Assembly (NCBI RefSeq): GCF_018130955.1
Contig: NZ_JAFCJM010000001.1
Location: forward strand, 186,001 to 250,000
DNA length: 64,000 nt
Reading direction: 5' to 3'
Source: Bradyrhizobium liaoningense
GTDB taxonomy: Bacteria > Pseudomonadota > Alphaproteobacteria > Rhizobiales > Xanthobacteraceae
Below the pieces are notes generated by a model that was not told where the DNA came from, ran no database searches, and saw only the letters and a list, made by a program, of their open reading frames with translations. The first letter of the stretch is position 1. Every line of letters begins with the position of its first letter. Positions 17,422 to 26,045 of this stretch are shown here, in pieces. Position numbers and translations under genes: made by a program.

Positions 17422-17783
17422 ACAGGAGCGAACAGGTTTTCGGGTGGGGCACGGCACCAGCCTTCCCGAAGCGAAGTCCCTTCGCCGGGACGATGGATCA
17501 GGTCAGGTCGTCATCCGGGTTGTCGACGCATCCCACGATGCGATCACGCTTCCGTAGATTGGCCGGCCTGCTCCTCTAGAACCCCATCAGGCGACGGCCA
17601 CCGCGCCGATCCCGTACAGAAGCAAGTACCCGGCGAGAGGATGACGCAAAAAGGGATTGACTAACCAAGGCCCGTTACAGAAGCCCGGATGGAGCGCAGC
17701 GCAATCCGGGATCTCGTCGAGCGCTCGGCTGTTCCCGGATTTCGCTTCGCTCCATCCGGGCTACGACTGCATCGTCGCGTCAA
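17422..17783. other. IS110 right non-coding end plus spacer
   Basis: This stretch of about 360 bases holds no gene that I can support. Bases 17422 to about 17678 are the presumed right end of the IS, with hairpins at 17464-17490 (11 pairs, 2-base bulge) and 17527-17542 (6 pairs). A REP-like palindrome follows at 17682-17762. Confidence 0.55.
17682..17762. repeat. REP-like palindrome abutting the IS110 element
   Basis: Two arms of about 30 bases (17682-17711 and 17733-17762) are inverted copies with a few mismatches, sharing AGCCCGGATGGAGCG and CAATCCGGGA-type ends, separated by 21 bases. The sequence type is a dispersed intergenic repeat common in Bradyrhizobium. It starts 3 bases from the presumed IS end; several IS110-family elements are known to target REP sequences. 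Confidence 0.6.
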
Positions 17784-18320
17784 CTACTTCGGCAGCAGGT
17801 TCTTCAACTTGTCAGCGTCGCGGATGTTCATCTTGAAGCCGCCGGGCATCACGATGTCGCCGGGCTTCTGGTCCGGCTTGCAGGCGCCAAGCCATTTGGC
17901 CTCGATCGTGGTGGTGGAATCGCGGCCCGCGGCGCCCGCCGGCCCGCCCTGCACATGCGCCGTGCTCTTCACCGTGTAGGCCGCGTTGAAATCGCCGGTG
18001 ATGTCGGCATGCGTGGTCGTGGTCATGCCGGCGACGTTGCAGACGGAATCGCTGACATAGCCGGTCGCGGTCTTCTGGATGTCCTGCTTGGAGCAGACCT
18101 GCTTGGTCACCGGGGAGACGTTGTTGTTCATCTCCTTGTCGACGGTCTCGTCGGTGCAGTGCTGCATGGTCATTTCCGGCATCGGCGAGCCGGCCCTGAC
18201 CATCTTCATCTCCCACAGACCGGCCTTGCGCACGGGCATGTCGACGGCTTGCGCGGCTGTCGCCGCAGCAACCACCAGCAGCAAGGCGGCACCGGTCAGG
18301 ACAAGAGGCTGTCGCGTCAT
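17784..18320 (-). CDS. DUF3617 family secreted protein
   Basis: A 178-residue protein with a signal peptide (cleavage near AAQA/VD). The mature part begins VRKAGLWEMKMV and contains MTMQHCTDETVDKEM, typical of DUF3617, a proteobacterial periplasmic family of unknown function. Four conserved-looking Cys residues may form disulfides. The ATG at 18320 is clear. It lies just before another small secreted-protein gene on the same strand. Confidence 0.82.
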   Translation of the reverse strand: MTRQPLVLTGAALLLVVAAATAAQAVDMPVRKAGLWEMKMVRAGSPMPEMTMQHCTDETVDKEMNNNVSPVTKQVCSKQDIQKTATGYVSDSVCNVAGMTTTTHADITGDFNAAYTVKSTAHVQGGPAGAAGRDSTTTIEAKWLGACKPDQKPGDIVMPGGFKMNIRDADKLKNLLPK

Positions 18321-18355
18321 GCGCCAAGCTCCGGCATTCGAACGTCAGTTGCGGA

Positions 18356-18649
18356 TCAATAGAGCGTGCGGATCGGCCGGTCGGCGGCGCCATAGGGCAC
18401 CCAGCGGCAGGAGAAGGAGATGTAGCCGCCGTCATAGGGCTGCACGGCGAGGAACTTCACGACCTTGCCATAGCGCGCGCAGTGATCGACCGCGACCTGC
18501 CGGGCATCGACCTGGGTCGCCATCGAATAGGCGATGATGCCGCCCGTGTCGTTGCCCTTGAAGGGCGGCACCGGAAGGATATCGGCGCGCGCGGCCCCGC
18601 CCGCCAGAACACCCAGGGCAATTAGGCCCGCAACCGCAATGATTCGCAT
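18356..18649 (-). CDS. small secreted protein, unknown function
   Basis: A 97-residue protein with a signal peptide (RIIAVAGLIALGVLAGGAAR/AD) and a mature domain of about 75 residues. The mature part ends in FSCRWVPYGAADRPIRTLY, with YSMATQVDARQVAVDHCARYGK in the middle. I do not recognise a family. The ATG at 18649 is preceded by an ACGGGA-like ribosome site. The frame is open further upstream, but the signal peptide fixes the start. Confidence 0.68.
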   Translation of the reverse strand: MRIIAVAGLIALGVLAGGAARADILPVPPFKGNDTGGIIAYSMATQVDARQVAVDHCARYGKVVKFLAVQPYDGGYISFSCRWVPYGAADRPIRTLY

Positions 18650-18830
18650 TCCCGTCACTCCATCTCGTTGGGCCCAGTTTACGGTGCCCGGACGACGGAG
18701 AAAAGAACGCAAGGCCCCGAGATGCCACATCGCGTCCAACTCGTCGCCAAGTGTTGCCGCGCTGCACTTGACCTGTCCCGGCTCTCGCGGCACGGTCCGA
18801 TGCTTGCAAACCAAGCCTTCCGGATTACCC

Positions 18831-19295
18831 ATGCGCGCCCTCACCCTTCCCAGATCATTCCGCCTTGCAGCGGTGCTCGGCCTCCTGTGCGGCGCGCTTT
18901 CGCTTGGCGAGGCCAGGGCGGCCAATCCGCTGGAGATGAACTTCTGGCTGAGCGGACCGCGCTATGACGGCCGCGTCACCGATTGCGACAAGGCGCTGCC
19001 GACGATCTCGACCCAGTTCTGGGAGAAGGAAAGCTCGTTCTGGAATTCCTCGTTGAAGATCACCGGCTTCGCCGGCGTTCGCGAGATCGCCTTCCGGCCC
19101 TGGCAGTCCGACAACATCCCGCGCCGCTACTGCACCGGCCAGGCCATGCTCAATGACGGCAAGGTGCGCACGGTGCACTTCTCGATCATCGAGGACGGCG
19201 GCTTTGCAGGCTTCGGCCAAGGCGTCGAATGGTGCGTGGTCGGCCTCGACCGCAACTGGGCCTACAACCCGGCCTGCCGGGCCGCGAAACCCTGA
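18831..19295 (+). CDS. secreted protein, unknown function
   Basis: A 154-residue protein with a signal peptide (MRALTLPRSFRLAAVLGLLC, cleavage near GEARA/AN). The mature domain has paired Cys in GRVTDCDKALPTI, RRYCTGQAM, EWCVVGLD and NPACRAAKP, suggesting two disulfides. It resembles small periplasmic proteins conserved in Bradyrhizobium that I cannot tie to a named function. It is divergent from the preceding small secreted-protein gene. Confidence 0.7.
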   Translation: MRALTLPRSFRLAAVLGLLCGALSLGEARAANPLEMNFWLSGPRYDGRVTDCDKALPTISTQFWEKESSFWNSSLKITGFAGVREIAFRPWQSDNIPRRYCTGQAMLNDGKVRTVHFSIIEDGGFAGFGQGVEWCVVGLDRNWAYNPACRAAKP

Positions 19296-19397
19296 TTCGG
19301 CGGATTTGCCCCGTCTCCGGCGCGCTTCAATTTTGTTCTTGAAATGTTCTCATCGCCTGCTAGGCTCCCGCGCACAGTCTAGTTGAGGGGCGTCGTC

Positions 19398-20102
19398 ATG
19401 TTTCATTCCCGATTGCATTCGCTCTCCTGCTTCCTGATCTCGCTGCTCCTGTCCGCAGGCCTGCTTACAAGCCTGTCCGTGCTCGCCGATCCAGCGATGG
19501 CCCAGGACAAGCGGCAGAACGCGCCCGGCGAGTTCGATTTCTATGTGCTGTCGCTGTCCTGGTCGCCCTCGTTCTGCGAGGAAGCCGCCGAGCGCGGCGG
19601 CCGCTCCCAGATCCAGTGCAGCGGGCGGCCCTACGCCTTCGTCGTGCACGGGCTGTGGCCGCAATATGAGAACGGCTTTCCGGAATACTGCCAGCGGCCG
19701 GCGCCGCGGCTGAACCGCAACATCGTCTCCTCGATGCTCGATCTGATGCCAGCGCCGGGGCTGATCTTCAACGAATGGGACAAGCACGGCACCTGCTCCG
19801 GCCTGTCGGAGCGGAACTACTTCGAGGCGATCCGCAAGGCGCGCGCGACGGTGAAGATTCCGGCCGAATTTCTCGACCTGTCGCAGGCCAAGACGGTCGC
19901 GCCTGGCGATGTCGAGGAGGCCTTCATCAAAGCCAATCCGGGCCTGAGCAGTGCGGCGGTCTCCGTGACCTGCAACCGCACGCGATTGTCCGAAGTCCGC
20001 ATCTGCATGAGCAAGGACCTGCAATTCCGCGCCTGCGAGGAGCTCGACCGCCGCGCCTGCCGCCGCGACCAGGTAACGATGCCGCCGATCCGGGGCGGGT
20101 AG
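19398..20102 (+). CDS. ribonuclease T2 family protein, secreted
   Basis: A 234-residue RNase T2. After the signal peptide (cleavage near PAMA/QD) come LSLSWSPSFC, the CAS I motif FVVHGLWPQ and the CAS II motif FNEWDKHGTC; together these give the two catalytic His and the Glu/Lys of this endonuclease. The product cleaves single-stranded RNA to 2',3'-cyclic phosphates and should act in the periplasm. Eight or more Cys indicate disulfides. The ATG at 19398 directly precedes the signal peptide. A repeat-filled spacer follows the stop. Confidence 0.92.
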   Translation: MFHSRLHSLSCFLISLLLSAGLLTSLSVLADPAMAQDKRQNAPGEFDFYVLSLSWSPSFCEEAAERGGRSQIQCSGRPYAFVVHGLWPQYENGFPEYCQRPAPRLNRNIVSSMLDLMPAPGLIFNEWDKHGTCSGLSERNYFEAIRKARATVKIPAEFLDLSQAKTVAPGDVEEAFIKANPGLSSAAVSVTCNRTRLSEVRICMSKDLQFRACEELDRRACRRDQVTMPPIRGG

Positions 20103-20118
20103 ATTTGGTTGTCTTCCC

Positions 20119-20220
20119 GTCATTCCGGGATGGTGCATAAGCACCAGACCCGGAATCTCGAGATTATCTGGTGCGCAATTGCGCACCATGGTTCGATGCT
20201 TTGCATCGCCCCGGAATGAC
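20119..20220. repeat. palindromic intergenic repeat (GTCATTCCGGG type)
   Basis: It begins GTCATTCCGGG and ends CCCGGAATGAC, with internal dyads CACCAG and CTGGTGCGCA-ATTG-CGCACCA and a CGATGC/GCATCG stem. Related units occur at 50590-50699 and 52090-52195 in this window, so it is a dispersed family. It may act as a transcription stop behind the RNase gene. Confidence 0.65.
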
Positions 20221-20259
20221 AGCAGTTACTTTCATCGCGTGATGTCGTAACTGTCCGCA

Positions 20260-21120
20260 ATGAACTATCGCCACGCCTTCCACGCCGGCAATTTCGCCGA
20301 TGTCATCAAGCACATCGTGCTCGCGCGCATCCTGACCTATCTGCAGGACAAGCCGGCCGCGTTCCGCGTCATCGATACCCATGCCGGGGCCGGTCTCTAC
20401 GATCTCGAAAGCGAGGAAGCAGAGCGCAGCGGCGAGTGGCTGAGCGGAATCGCGCGCATCATGCAGGCGCGGTTCTCGAACGAGACGGTCGAACTGACCA
20501 AACCCTATCTCGACATCGTCCGCGCCTTCAACGAGCGCGGCGCGCTCAAGACCTATCCGGGATCGCCGCTGATCGCGCGCGGCTTGCTGCGGCCGCAGGA
20601 TCGTCTCGTCGCCTGCGAGATCGAGCCCAACGCCCGCAAGGCCCTGATCGCCGCGCTGCGCCGCGACACCCAGGCCCGCGTCGTCGACCTCGACGGCTGG
20701 ATGGCGCTGACTGCGTTCGTGCCGCCGAAAGAGCGGCGCGGCCTCGTGCTGATCGACCCGCCCTTCGAGGCGAAGGACGAGTTCGAACGGCTCGGCGACG
20801 GCTTTTGCGAAGCCTTCGCCAAATGGCCGACCGGCATCTACATGATCTGGTATCCGGTGAAGAACCGGCGCGGCGCCGAAACCCTTGCGCAGACCGTGGC
20901 GCAGGCTGCAGCCGCAGCAAAGCCGCCCGGCAAGTGCCTGCGGCTCGAGTTCAGCGTAGCACCGCAAACACCAGGTGCGCCGCTCACCTCTACCGGGTTG
21001 TTGCTGGTCAACGCACCCTACACGTTGCAGAACGAGCTGAAGACAATCCTTCCTGAGCTCGAGAAGCCGCTCGGACAGGGTGGCGCAGCACGCTTCAGGC
21101 TCGATGTGCCGAAGCCGTAA
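20260..21120 (+). CDS. rlmJ: 23S rRNA (adenine(2030)-N6)-methyltransferase
   Basis: A 286-residue methyltransferase that methylates A2030 of 23S rRNA. The family N-terminus MNYRHAFHAGNFADVIKHIV is exact; THAGAGLYDL forms the SAM-binding loop and LIDPPFE is the DPPF catalytic motif for exocyclic N6-adenine methylation. The length agrees with RlmJ (about 280 residues). It is a single-gene unit followed by a long cold-shock leader. Confidence 0.93.
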   Translation: MNYRHAFHAGNFADVIKHIVLARILTYLQDKPAAFRVIDTHAGAGLYDLESEEAERSGEWLSGIARIMQARFSNETVELTKPYLDIVRAFNERGALKTYPGSPLIARGLLRPQDRLVACEIEPNARKALIAALRRDTQARVVDLDGWMALTAFVPPKERRGLVLIDPPFEAKDEFERLGDGFCEAFAKWPTGIYMIWYPVKNRRGAETLAQTVAQAAAAAKPPGKCLRLEFSVAPQTPGAPLTSTGLLLVNAPYTLQNELKTILPELEKPLGQGGAARFRLDVPKP

Positions 21121-21274
21121 GGCCCAGCCATATTTGGGAAAAAGATGCAGGACCGGTAGTCAATCTGCAAAGAACCGTATTATGCTGTGTCTCGTGACTG
21201 GCTTTGCGTTCCGCTTCCGCGAATGGTTGCGGCGGAGTGAAGGCCGAACAAGGATCCAGGTGGACTGACGGTCC

Positions 21275-21345
21275 GCCCAAGGATGGCCAGGCTCTTGGGC
21301 TCGTGAATGTCCGGTCGCGCCGCGACGCAGGACTGCGTCACGGCG
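21275..21345 (+). promoter_or_regulatory. structured 5' leader of the cold-shock gene
   Basis: The region before the csp ATG contains a 7-pair hairpin (GCCCAAG 21275-21281 with CTTGGGC 21294-21300). Nearer the gene is an 11-pair GC-rich hairpin with one mismatch (21318-21329 with 21334-21345, loop GGAC). The second ends at the edge of the GGAGGAG stretch. Long structured leaders control translation of cold-shock genes in other bacteria; that role here is inferred. Confidence 0.45.
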
Positions 21346-21373
21346 GAGGAGCAATGCGGGGGAGGAGTACCCG

Positions 21374-21589
21374 ATGGCCATGACGGGGACGGTCAAGTTC
21401 TTCAACGGCGAGCGCGGCTACGGCTTCATCAAGCCGGACGACGGCGGTCGCGATGTGTTCGTTCACATCACCGCAGTCGAGCGGGCCGGACTGAAGGACC
21501 TCACCGAAGGACAGCGCATCACGTTCGAGGTCGAGCCGGACAAGAAGGGAAAGGGACCCAAGGCGGTAAACCTGGTCATCCTATCCTAG
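21374..21589 (+). CDS. cold-shock domain protein (CspA family)
   Basis: A 71-residue single cold-shock domain. It has TGTVKFFNGERGYGFIKPDD with the RNA-binding RNP1 motif and VFVHI as RNP2. Such proteins bind single-stranded RNA/DNA and act as RNA chaperones in the cold or in stationary phase. The start MAMTGTVKFF at 21374 is supported by a GGGGGAGGAG-type ribosome site. Which paralogue it is cannot be decided from one copy. Confidence 0.93.
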   Translation: MAMTGTVKFFNGERGYGFIKPDDGGRDVFVHITAVERAGLKDLTEGQRITFEVEPDKKGKGPKAVNLVILS

Positions 21590-21601
21590 ACGCCCGACGC
21601 G

Positions 21602-21631
21602 AAAAAAAATCCCGGCCGCGAGCGGCCGGGA
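21602..21631 (-). terminator. intrinsic terminator of the outer-membrane protein gene
   Basis: Read on the minus strand, a strong hairpin (CCCGGCCGC / GCGGCCGGG, 21610-21631) is followed at once by eight T (the A-run 21602-21609 on plus). It lies 30 bases after the stop of the omp gene. It may also slow transcription from csp, since a T-rich stretch TATTTTCTTCT follows on plus. Confidence 0.85.
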
Positions 21632-21661
21632 GGCTAAAGGTCCGGTATTTTCTTCTAACTA

Positions 21662-22285
21662 TCAGAAGCGATAGTTCACGCCTGCACGCACGATGCTGGC
21701 GCTATAGCCGTTTGACACCCCTGTGATCGCGAACTGACTGGTCGACAAGTCGATGTAGAGATATTCGAGCTTGGCGCTCCAGTTTTGCGTCAGGCCGACC
21801 TCGGCACCGGCGCCGACGGTCCAGCCGGCGGTGGTGTGGGATTCCGTCAGGCCAAACGTCTGTCCGCGCAGCTCGCCGAAGGCGAGACCGGCGGTGCCGT
21901 AGAACAGGATGTTGTTGAGCGCATAGCCGGCGCGTCCGCGCACGGTGCCGAACCACGGATTGGAAAACTTCCACGGCGCAAACGTGTCGTCGGCGCCCGA
22001 TGCCTGAATGTCGCCTTCGATGCCGAACACCCAGGGTCCGTTCTGGAAATTGTAGCCGGCCTGCACGCCACCGACGAAGCCGGAGGGATTGGTGGGATTG
22101 TTGCTCACCGAGCCCCACGCGTAGCCGAGGTTGCCGCCGATATAGGGACCGGCCCAGCTATAGGCGTTGAGCGGCTGGTTGACGGTATAGGGCGCGCGCT
22201 GTCCGTAGTTGAGATCCGCGGCATCGGCCGAAGCCGTCCAGCCGGCGGCCACGACCGCCGCGGCGCCCACAACGAACCTCTTCAT
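21662..22285 (-). CDS. outer-membrane beta-barrel protein (Omp25/Omp31-like)
   Basis: A 207-residue protein: signal peptide (MKRFVVGAAAVVAAGWTASA, cleavage near ADA/AD), then an eight-strand barrel pattern with YSWAGPYIGGNLGYAWG, GGVQAGYNFQ, VRGRAGYALNN, WTVGAGAEVGLTQNWSAKLE and a terminal aromatic VNYRF that fits outer-membrane assembly. This is the surface antigen family common in rhizobia. The ATG at 22285 is preferred to one four codons upstream. Confidence 0.88.
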   Translation of the reverse strand: MKRFVVGAAAVVAAGWTASADAADLNYGQRAPYTVNQPLNAYSWAGPYIGGNLGYAWGSVSNNPTNPSGFVGGVQAGYNFQNGPWVFGIEGDIQASGADDTFAPWKFSNPWFGTVRGRAGYALNNILFYGTAGLAFGELRGQTFGLTESHTTAGWTVGAGAEVGLTQNWSAKLEYLYIDLSTSQFAITGVSNGYSASIVRAGVNYRF

Positions 22286-22400
22286 CGCACTCTCCAACGC
22301 AACAGCCGCATCCCGGTCGCGGCGCGCGCAGAAAGCGCAGCCGAAACGCAGGGTTACGGAACCCAGAACTTTTCGCGTAGGATTTATCGAGAGTTTTAAG

Positions 22401-22436
22401 TTAAAGGCTTGTTAAGCGCGGTTACCGCGCGCTTAA
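22401..22436. promoter_or_regulatory. CtrA-like site and inverted repeat between omp and uvrC
   Basis: TTAA-N7-TTAA at 22401-22415 matches the core of the CtrA recognition sequence. It overlaps a perfect 10-base inverted repeat GTTAAGCGCG-6-CGCGCTTAAC (22411-22420 with 22427-22436). The site lies 116 bases before the omp start (minus) and about 100 before uvrC. Binding is not shown by sequence alone. Confidence 0.4.
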
Positions 22437-22534
22437 CAGTCTTAAGGAAGCGTTACCGGGAACTGCGCGCCGTCAGGCGCATGCCGTGATCACCGGAACT
22501 TCAAATCGGCACCCCCAGCGCCTAGATTCGTCCT

Positions 22535-24610
22535 ATGGATCACGATTCGACCGACAATCCGGTCCCGACGCGTGCGGGCAAATCCCGCCATCGCGCGGCG
22601 CTCGATGCCCCTCCCGAGGGGCTGTCGCCGCCAGACGTCGATCCCGCGGCCGCAACCGGCGAGGACGACGACGAAGCACGGCTGCCTGACATCCTGGAGG
22701 AGAGCGGCGCAGTCGGCGAAGGGCCGCTCGCAACCGGCCACGAGGCGATCGAGCGCGCGGTGCGGCTCGCGCCGACCTCGGCCGGCGTCTATCGCATGCT
22801 GAATGCGAACAACGACGTGCTCTATGTCGGCAAGGCCAAGAACGTCAAAAAGCGCCTCTCCAACTACGCGCGCCTCAACGCGCCGCAGCCGGCGCGCATT
22901 TTGCGCATGATCGCTGCAACGGTGTCCGTCGAGATCGTCTCGACCACGACGGAAACCGAGGCGCTGCTGTTAGAGGCCAACCTCATCAAGCAGCTCAAGC
23001 CGCGCTTCAACGTGCAACTGCGCGACGACAAGTCGTTTCCCTACATTCTGATCACCGGCGACCATTGGGCGCCGCAGATCCTGAAACACCGCGGCGCGCA
23101 ATCGCGGCCCGGCCGCTATTTCGGTCCGTTCGCCTCCGCCGGCGCCGTCAACCGCACCATCACGGCGCTGCAACGCGCGTTCCTGATCCGCTCCTGCACC
23201 GATTCGTTCTTCGAGAGCCGCACGCGGCCCTGCCTTCTGCACCAGATCCGCCGCTGCGCCGGCCCCTGCACCCGCGAGATCGATTTTCCGGGCTATGCGA
23301 CGCTGGTGCGCGAGGCGACCGACTTCCTCTCCGGCAAGAGCCATGCGGTGAAGCAGGAGCTGGCCGGCGAGATGGAGAAAGCGTCAGGCGAGCTCGAATT
23401 CGAGACCGCCGCGCTCTACCGCGACCGTCTCGCCGCACTCTCGGCGATCCAGTCGCAGCAGGGCATCAATCCGCGCACCGTCGAGGAGGCGGATGTGTTC
23501 GCCATCCATCAGGAAGGCGGGTTCTCCTGTGTGGAAGTCTTCTTCTTCCGCACCGGACAGAACTGGGGCAACCGCGCCTATTTCCCGCGCGCGGAGAAGA
23601 CGTTCACACCCGAAGAGGTGCTGGGCTCGTTCCTCGCGCAGTTCTACGACGACAAGCCGCCGCCGAAGATGGTGCTGCTCTCGCATGAGATCGAGGAGAG
23701 CGAGCTGCTCGCCAATGCGCTGTCGATCAAGGCTCGCCAGAAGGTGGAAGTCTCCTCGCCCAAGCGTGGCGAGAAGAAGGAGCTCGTCACCCACGCGCTG
23801 ACCAATGCGCGCGAGGCGCTGGGGCGCAAGCTTGCGGACACCGCCACGCAGGGCCGCCTGCTCGAGGCGATGGCGAGCACACTTGCCCTGCCCCATCCGC
23901 CGAAGCGGATCGAGGTCTACGACAACAGCCACATCCAAGGCACCAACGCCGTCGGCGCCATGATCGTCGCCGGCCCCGACGGGTTTGTGAAAAACCAGTA
24001 CCGCAAGTTCAACATCAAGTCCGAAGGGCTCACGCCCGGCGATGACTATGCGATGATGCGCGAGGTGCTGGAGCGGCGCTTCAAGCGCCTCGTCAGTCCG
24101 CCCGAGGATGCCGCCGGCAAGGCCAAGGATACAGCGAAGGACGACGACTTCCCGCAATGGCCCGACCTCGTCATCATCGACGGCGGCCGCGGCCAGCTCA
24201 ACGCCGCCAAGGAAATCTTCGACGGCCTCGGCCTGACCCAGGTGTCGCTGATGGGGGTCGCCAAGGGACCGGAGCGCGACGCCGGCCGCGAGACCCTGTT
24301 CATCCCGGGCCGGGAGGCGATCAAGCTCGAGCCGCGTGACCCCGTGCTCTACTTCATCCAGCGCTTGAGGGACGAAGCCCACCGCTTCGTCATCGGCTCG
24401 CACCGTAAACTCCGCAAGAAGGACATCCGCGAGGCCGGTTTGCAGGAAATCCCGGGTATCGGCCCGTCACGCAAACGTGCCTTGCTGCATCATTTCGGAA
24501 CCCTGAAGGAGATCGAGCGCGCCTCGATTGCCGATCTCGGCAAGGTTCCGGGGGTGAGCGCCGAAAGCGCTCGCAAGATTTTCGAGTATTTCCATCCCCA
24601 GCCGGGGTGA
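22535..24610 (+). CDS. uvrC: excinuclease ABC subunit C
   Basis: A 691-residue nucleotide-excision-repair nuclease that makes both incisions after UvrAB damage recognition. The GIY-YIG domain begins at about residue 80 ([26 protein letters not shown]). The UvrB-interacting UVR region is near 285, the RNase H-like domain carries YDNSHIQGT and [10 protein letters not shown], and two helix-hairpin-helix motifs end the protein ([22 protein letters not shown]). Compared with about 610 residues in E. coli, there is an acidic N-terminal extension of about 70 residues and a KDTAKDDDF insertion near 530. Confidence 0.96.
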   Translation: MDHDSTDNPVPTRAGKSRHRAALDAPPEGLSPPDVDPAAATGEDDDEARLPDILEESGAVGEGPLATGHEAIERAVRLAPTSAGVYRMLNANNDVLYVGKAKNVKKRLSNYARLNAPQPARILRMIAATVSVEIVSTTTETEALLLEANLIKQLKPRFNVQLRDDKSFPYILITGDHWAPQILKHRGAQSRPGRYFGPFASAGAVNRTITALQRAFLIRSCTDSFFESRTRPCLLHQIRRCAGPCTREIDFPGYATLVREATDFLSGKSHAVKQELAGEMEKASGELEFETAALYRDRLAALSAIQSQQGINPRTVEEADVFAIHQEGGFSCVEVFFFRTGQNWGNRAYFPRAEKTFTPEEVLGSFLAQFYDDKPPPKMVLLSHEIEESELLANALSIKARQKVEVSSPKRGEKKELVTHALTNAREALGRKLADTATQGRLLEAMASTLALPHPPKRIEVYDNSHIQGTNAVGAMIVAGPDGFVKNQYRKFNIKSEGLTPGDDYAMMREVLERRFKRLVSPPEDAAGKAKDTAKDDDFPQWPDLVIIDGGRGQLNAAKEIFDGLGLTQVSLMGVAKGPERDAGRETLFIPGREAIKLEPRDPVLYFIQRLRDEAHRFVIGSHRKLRKKDIREAGLQEIPGIGPSRKRALLHHFGTLKEIERASIADLGKVPGVSAESARKIFEYFHPQPG

Positions 24611-24705
24611 ATTAAAGGGGACCAGCGGTCATATGGTCGTCGTGCCAGCACCTCATTGAGGCCGGGACGGTTGACCTTCATGCCGCAGCGGTATTGGTAG
24701 AACGA

Positions 24706-25323
24706 ATGAACATCGCCACGACACGGGGGACCGCCAAGAGCTCGATGTCCCTTCCAAACATCCTGACCTATGGCCGGATCGCCGCGATCCCGGTGGTGGT
24801 CGGATGTATCTATGCCCAGTCGATTCTGGACGGACCGCTCTGGCTGCGCTGGGTGGCGGTCGCCATCTTCATCGCGGCGGGGGTGACGGATTACCTCGAC
24901 GGCTATTATGCCCGGATCTGGAATCAGCAATCGGCATTCGGCCGGATGCTCGACCCGATCGCCGACAAGCTGCTGGTTGCCTCCTGCCTCTTGATGCTCG
25001 CCGCCGACGGCATCATCCACGGCTGGGCGCTCTGGGCCGCCATCGTCATCCTGTGCCGCGAGATCCTGGTGTCGGGCCTGCGGGAATATCTGGCGGCGCT
25101 CCGTGTCAGCGTGCCCGTGACAAAGCTCGCCAAGTGGAAGACGACGGCACAGCTCGTCGCGATCGGCTTCCTGCTCGCCGGCCCGGCCGGCGACGAGGTG
25201 GTGCCCGTGGTCACGCTGATCGGATTGCTGCTGCTGTGGGCATCGGCGCTGCTGACGATCTACACCGGCTACGATTATTTCCGCGCCGGTATCCATCACC
25301 TCATCAAGGAGGATGAGGAATGA
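24706..25323 (+). CDS. pgsA: phosphatidylglycerophosphate synthase
   Basis: A 205-residue inner-membrane enzyme that joins CDP-diacylglycerol and glycerol 3-phosphate, the committed step to phosphatidylglycerol and cardiolipin. The CDP-alcohol phosphotransferase motif D-G-x2-A-R-x8-G-x3-D-x3-D is complete in DGYYARIWNQ through GRMLDPIAD. The ATG at 24706 is preferred; an in-frame TTG lies four codons upstream. The stop overlaps the moaD ATG (ATGA, 25320-25323), linking lipid and molybdopterin genes in one transcript, as in other rhizobia. Confidence 0.93.
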   Translation: MNIATTRGTAKSSMSLPNILTYGRIAAIPVVVGCIYAQSILDGPLWLRWVAVAIFIAAGVTDYLDGYYARIWNQQSAFGRMLDPIADKLLVASCLLMLAADGIIHGWALWAAIVILCREILVSGLREYLAALRVSVPVTKLAKWKTTAQLVAIGFLLAGPAGDEVVPVVTLIGLLLLWASALLTIYTGYDYFRAGIHHLIKEDEE

Positions 25324-25571
25324 AGGTGAAATATTTCGCCTGGGTGCGCGAGCGCGTCGGCAAGGCGGAAGAGACGATCGAGCCGCCTGCGGGCGTCCGC
25401 ACCGTGGAAGAGCTGATCGCCTGGCTGTCCGGCCGGAGCGAGGCCTATGCCTATGCGTTCGAGAAGCCGAAGGTGATCCGCGCCGCGATCGACCACGCCC
25501 ATGTGAAGCCGGACGCGACCATTGCCGGCGCCCGCGAGATCGCGTTCTTCCCGCCGATGACCGGCGGCTGA
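25320..25571 (+). CDS. moaD: molybdopterin synthase sulfur-carrier subunit
   Basis: An 83-residue ubiquitin-fold protein that carries the thiocarboxylate sulfur for molybdopterin synthesis. It begins MKVKYFAWVRERVGKAEE and ends in the required Gly-Gly (FFPPMTGG), the site of adenylation and sulfuration. It overlaps pgsA by 4 bases and is followed 6 bases later by its partner moaE. Confidence 0.95.
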   Translation: MKVKYFAWVRERVGKAEETIEPPAGVRTVEELIAWLSGRSEAYAYAFEKPKVIRAAIDHAHVKPDATIAGAREIAFFPPMTGG

Positions 25572-25577
25572 CGTCGC

Positions 25578-26045
25578 ATGACCGGCCCCGTCACCATCCG
25601 CATCCAGCAAGACGACTTCGACGTGGCGCGCGAGATCGCGGCGCTGTCGCATGGCCGCACCGATATCGGCGCGGTCGTCAGCTTTTCCGGCATCTGCCGC
25701 GGCGACGAGGACGAGGGCAAGATCGCAGCGCTGACGCTCGAACATTACCCTGGAATGGCCGAGGAAGAGATCCGCCGTCATGTCGACGAGGCGCTCTCGC
25801 GCTGGCCGCTGAACGGCGTCACCGTCATTCACCGCGTCGGGCGTATCGAGCCGGGCCAGAACATCGTGCTGGTGGTGGCGGCCTCACAGCACCGCCAGGC
25901 GGCGTTCCAGGCCGCGGAGTTCTTGATGGATTATCTCAAGACCAGCGCGCCGTTCTGGAAGAAGGAAGAGAGCGCGACCGGCACCGGCTGGGTCGAGGCC
26001 CATGCCCGCGACGATCAGGCTGCCGCGCGCTGGACCAAATCCTGA
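25578..26045 (+). CDS. moaE: molybdopterin synthase catalytic subunit
   Basis: A 155-residue subunit that, with MoaD, turns precursor Z (cyclic pyranopterin monophosphate) into molybdopterin. Family segments are VVSFSGICRG, LEHYPGMAEEEI, VTVIHRVGRIEPGQNIVLV and the catalytic-Lys region KTSAPFWKKEE. The stop shares one base with the start of prmB (TGATG). Confidence 0.95.
   Translation: MTGPVTIRIQQDDFDVAREIAALSHGRTDIGAVVSFSGICRGDEDEGKIAALTLEHYPGMAEEEIRRHVDEALSRWPLNGVTVIHRVGRIEPGQNIVLVVAASQHRQAAFQAAEFLMDYLKTSAPFWKKEESATGTGWVEAHARDDQAAARWTKS

Larger units (their letters stand above)
16219..17678 (+). mobile_element. IS110-family insertion sequence, ends approximate
   Basis: About 1.46 kb around an intact IS110-type transposase. 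The proposed limits come from a 10-base inverted repeat, GTAACGGGCC at 16225-16234 and GGCCCGTTAC at 17669-17678. A near-copy of the left end, GATGGTGTAACGG (16331-16343), repeats 16219-16231 with one mismatch. Non-coding ends of about 170 and 260 bases flank the gene. The element lies between cimA and a REP-like palindrome that begins 3 bases past the right limit. IS110 elements make no target duplication, so the ends cannot be fixed from one copy. Confidence 0.7.
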
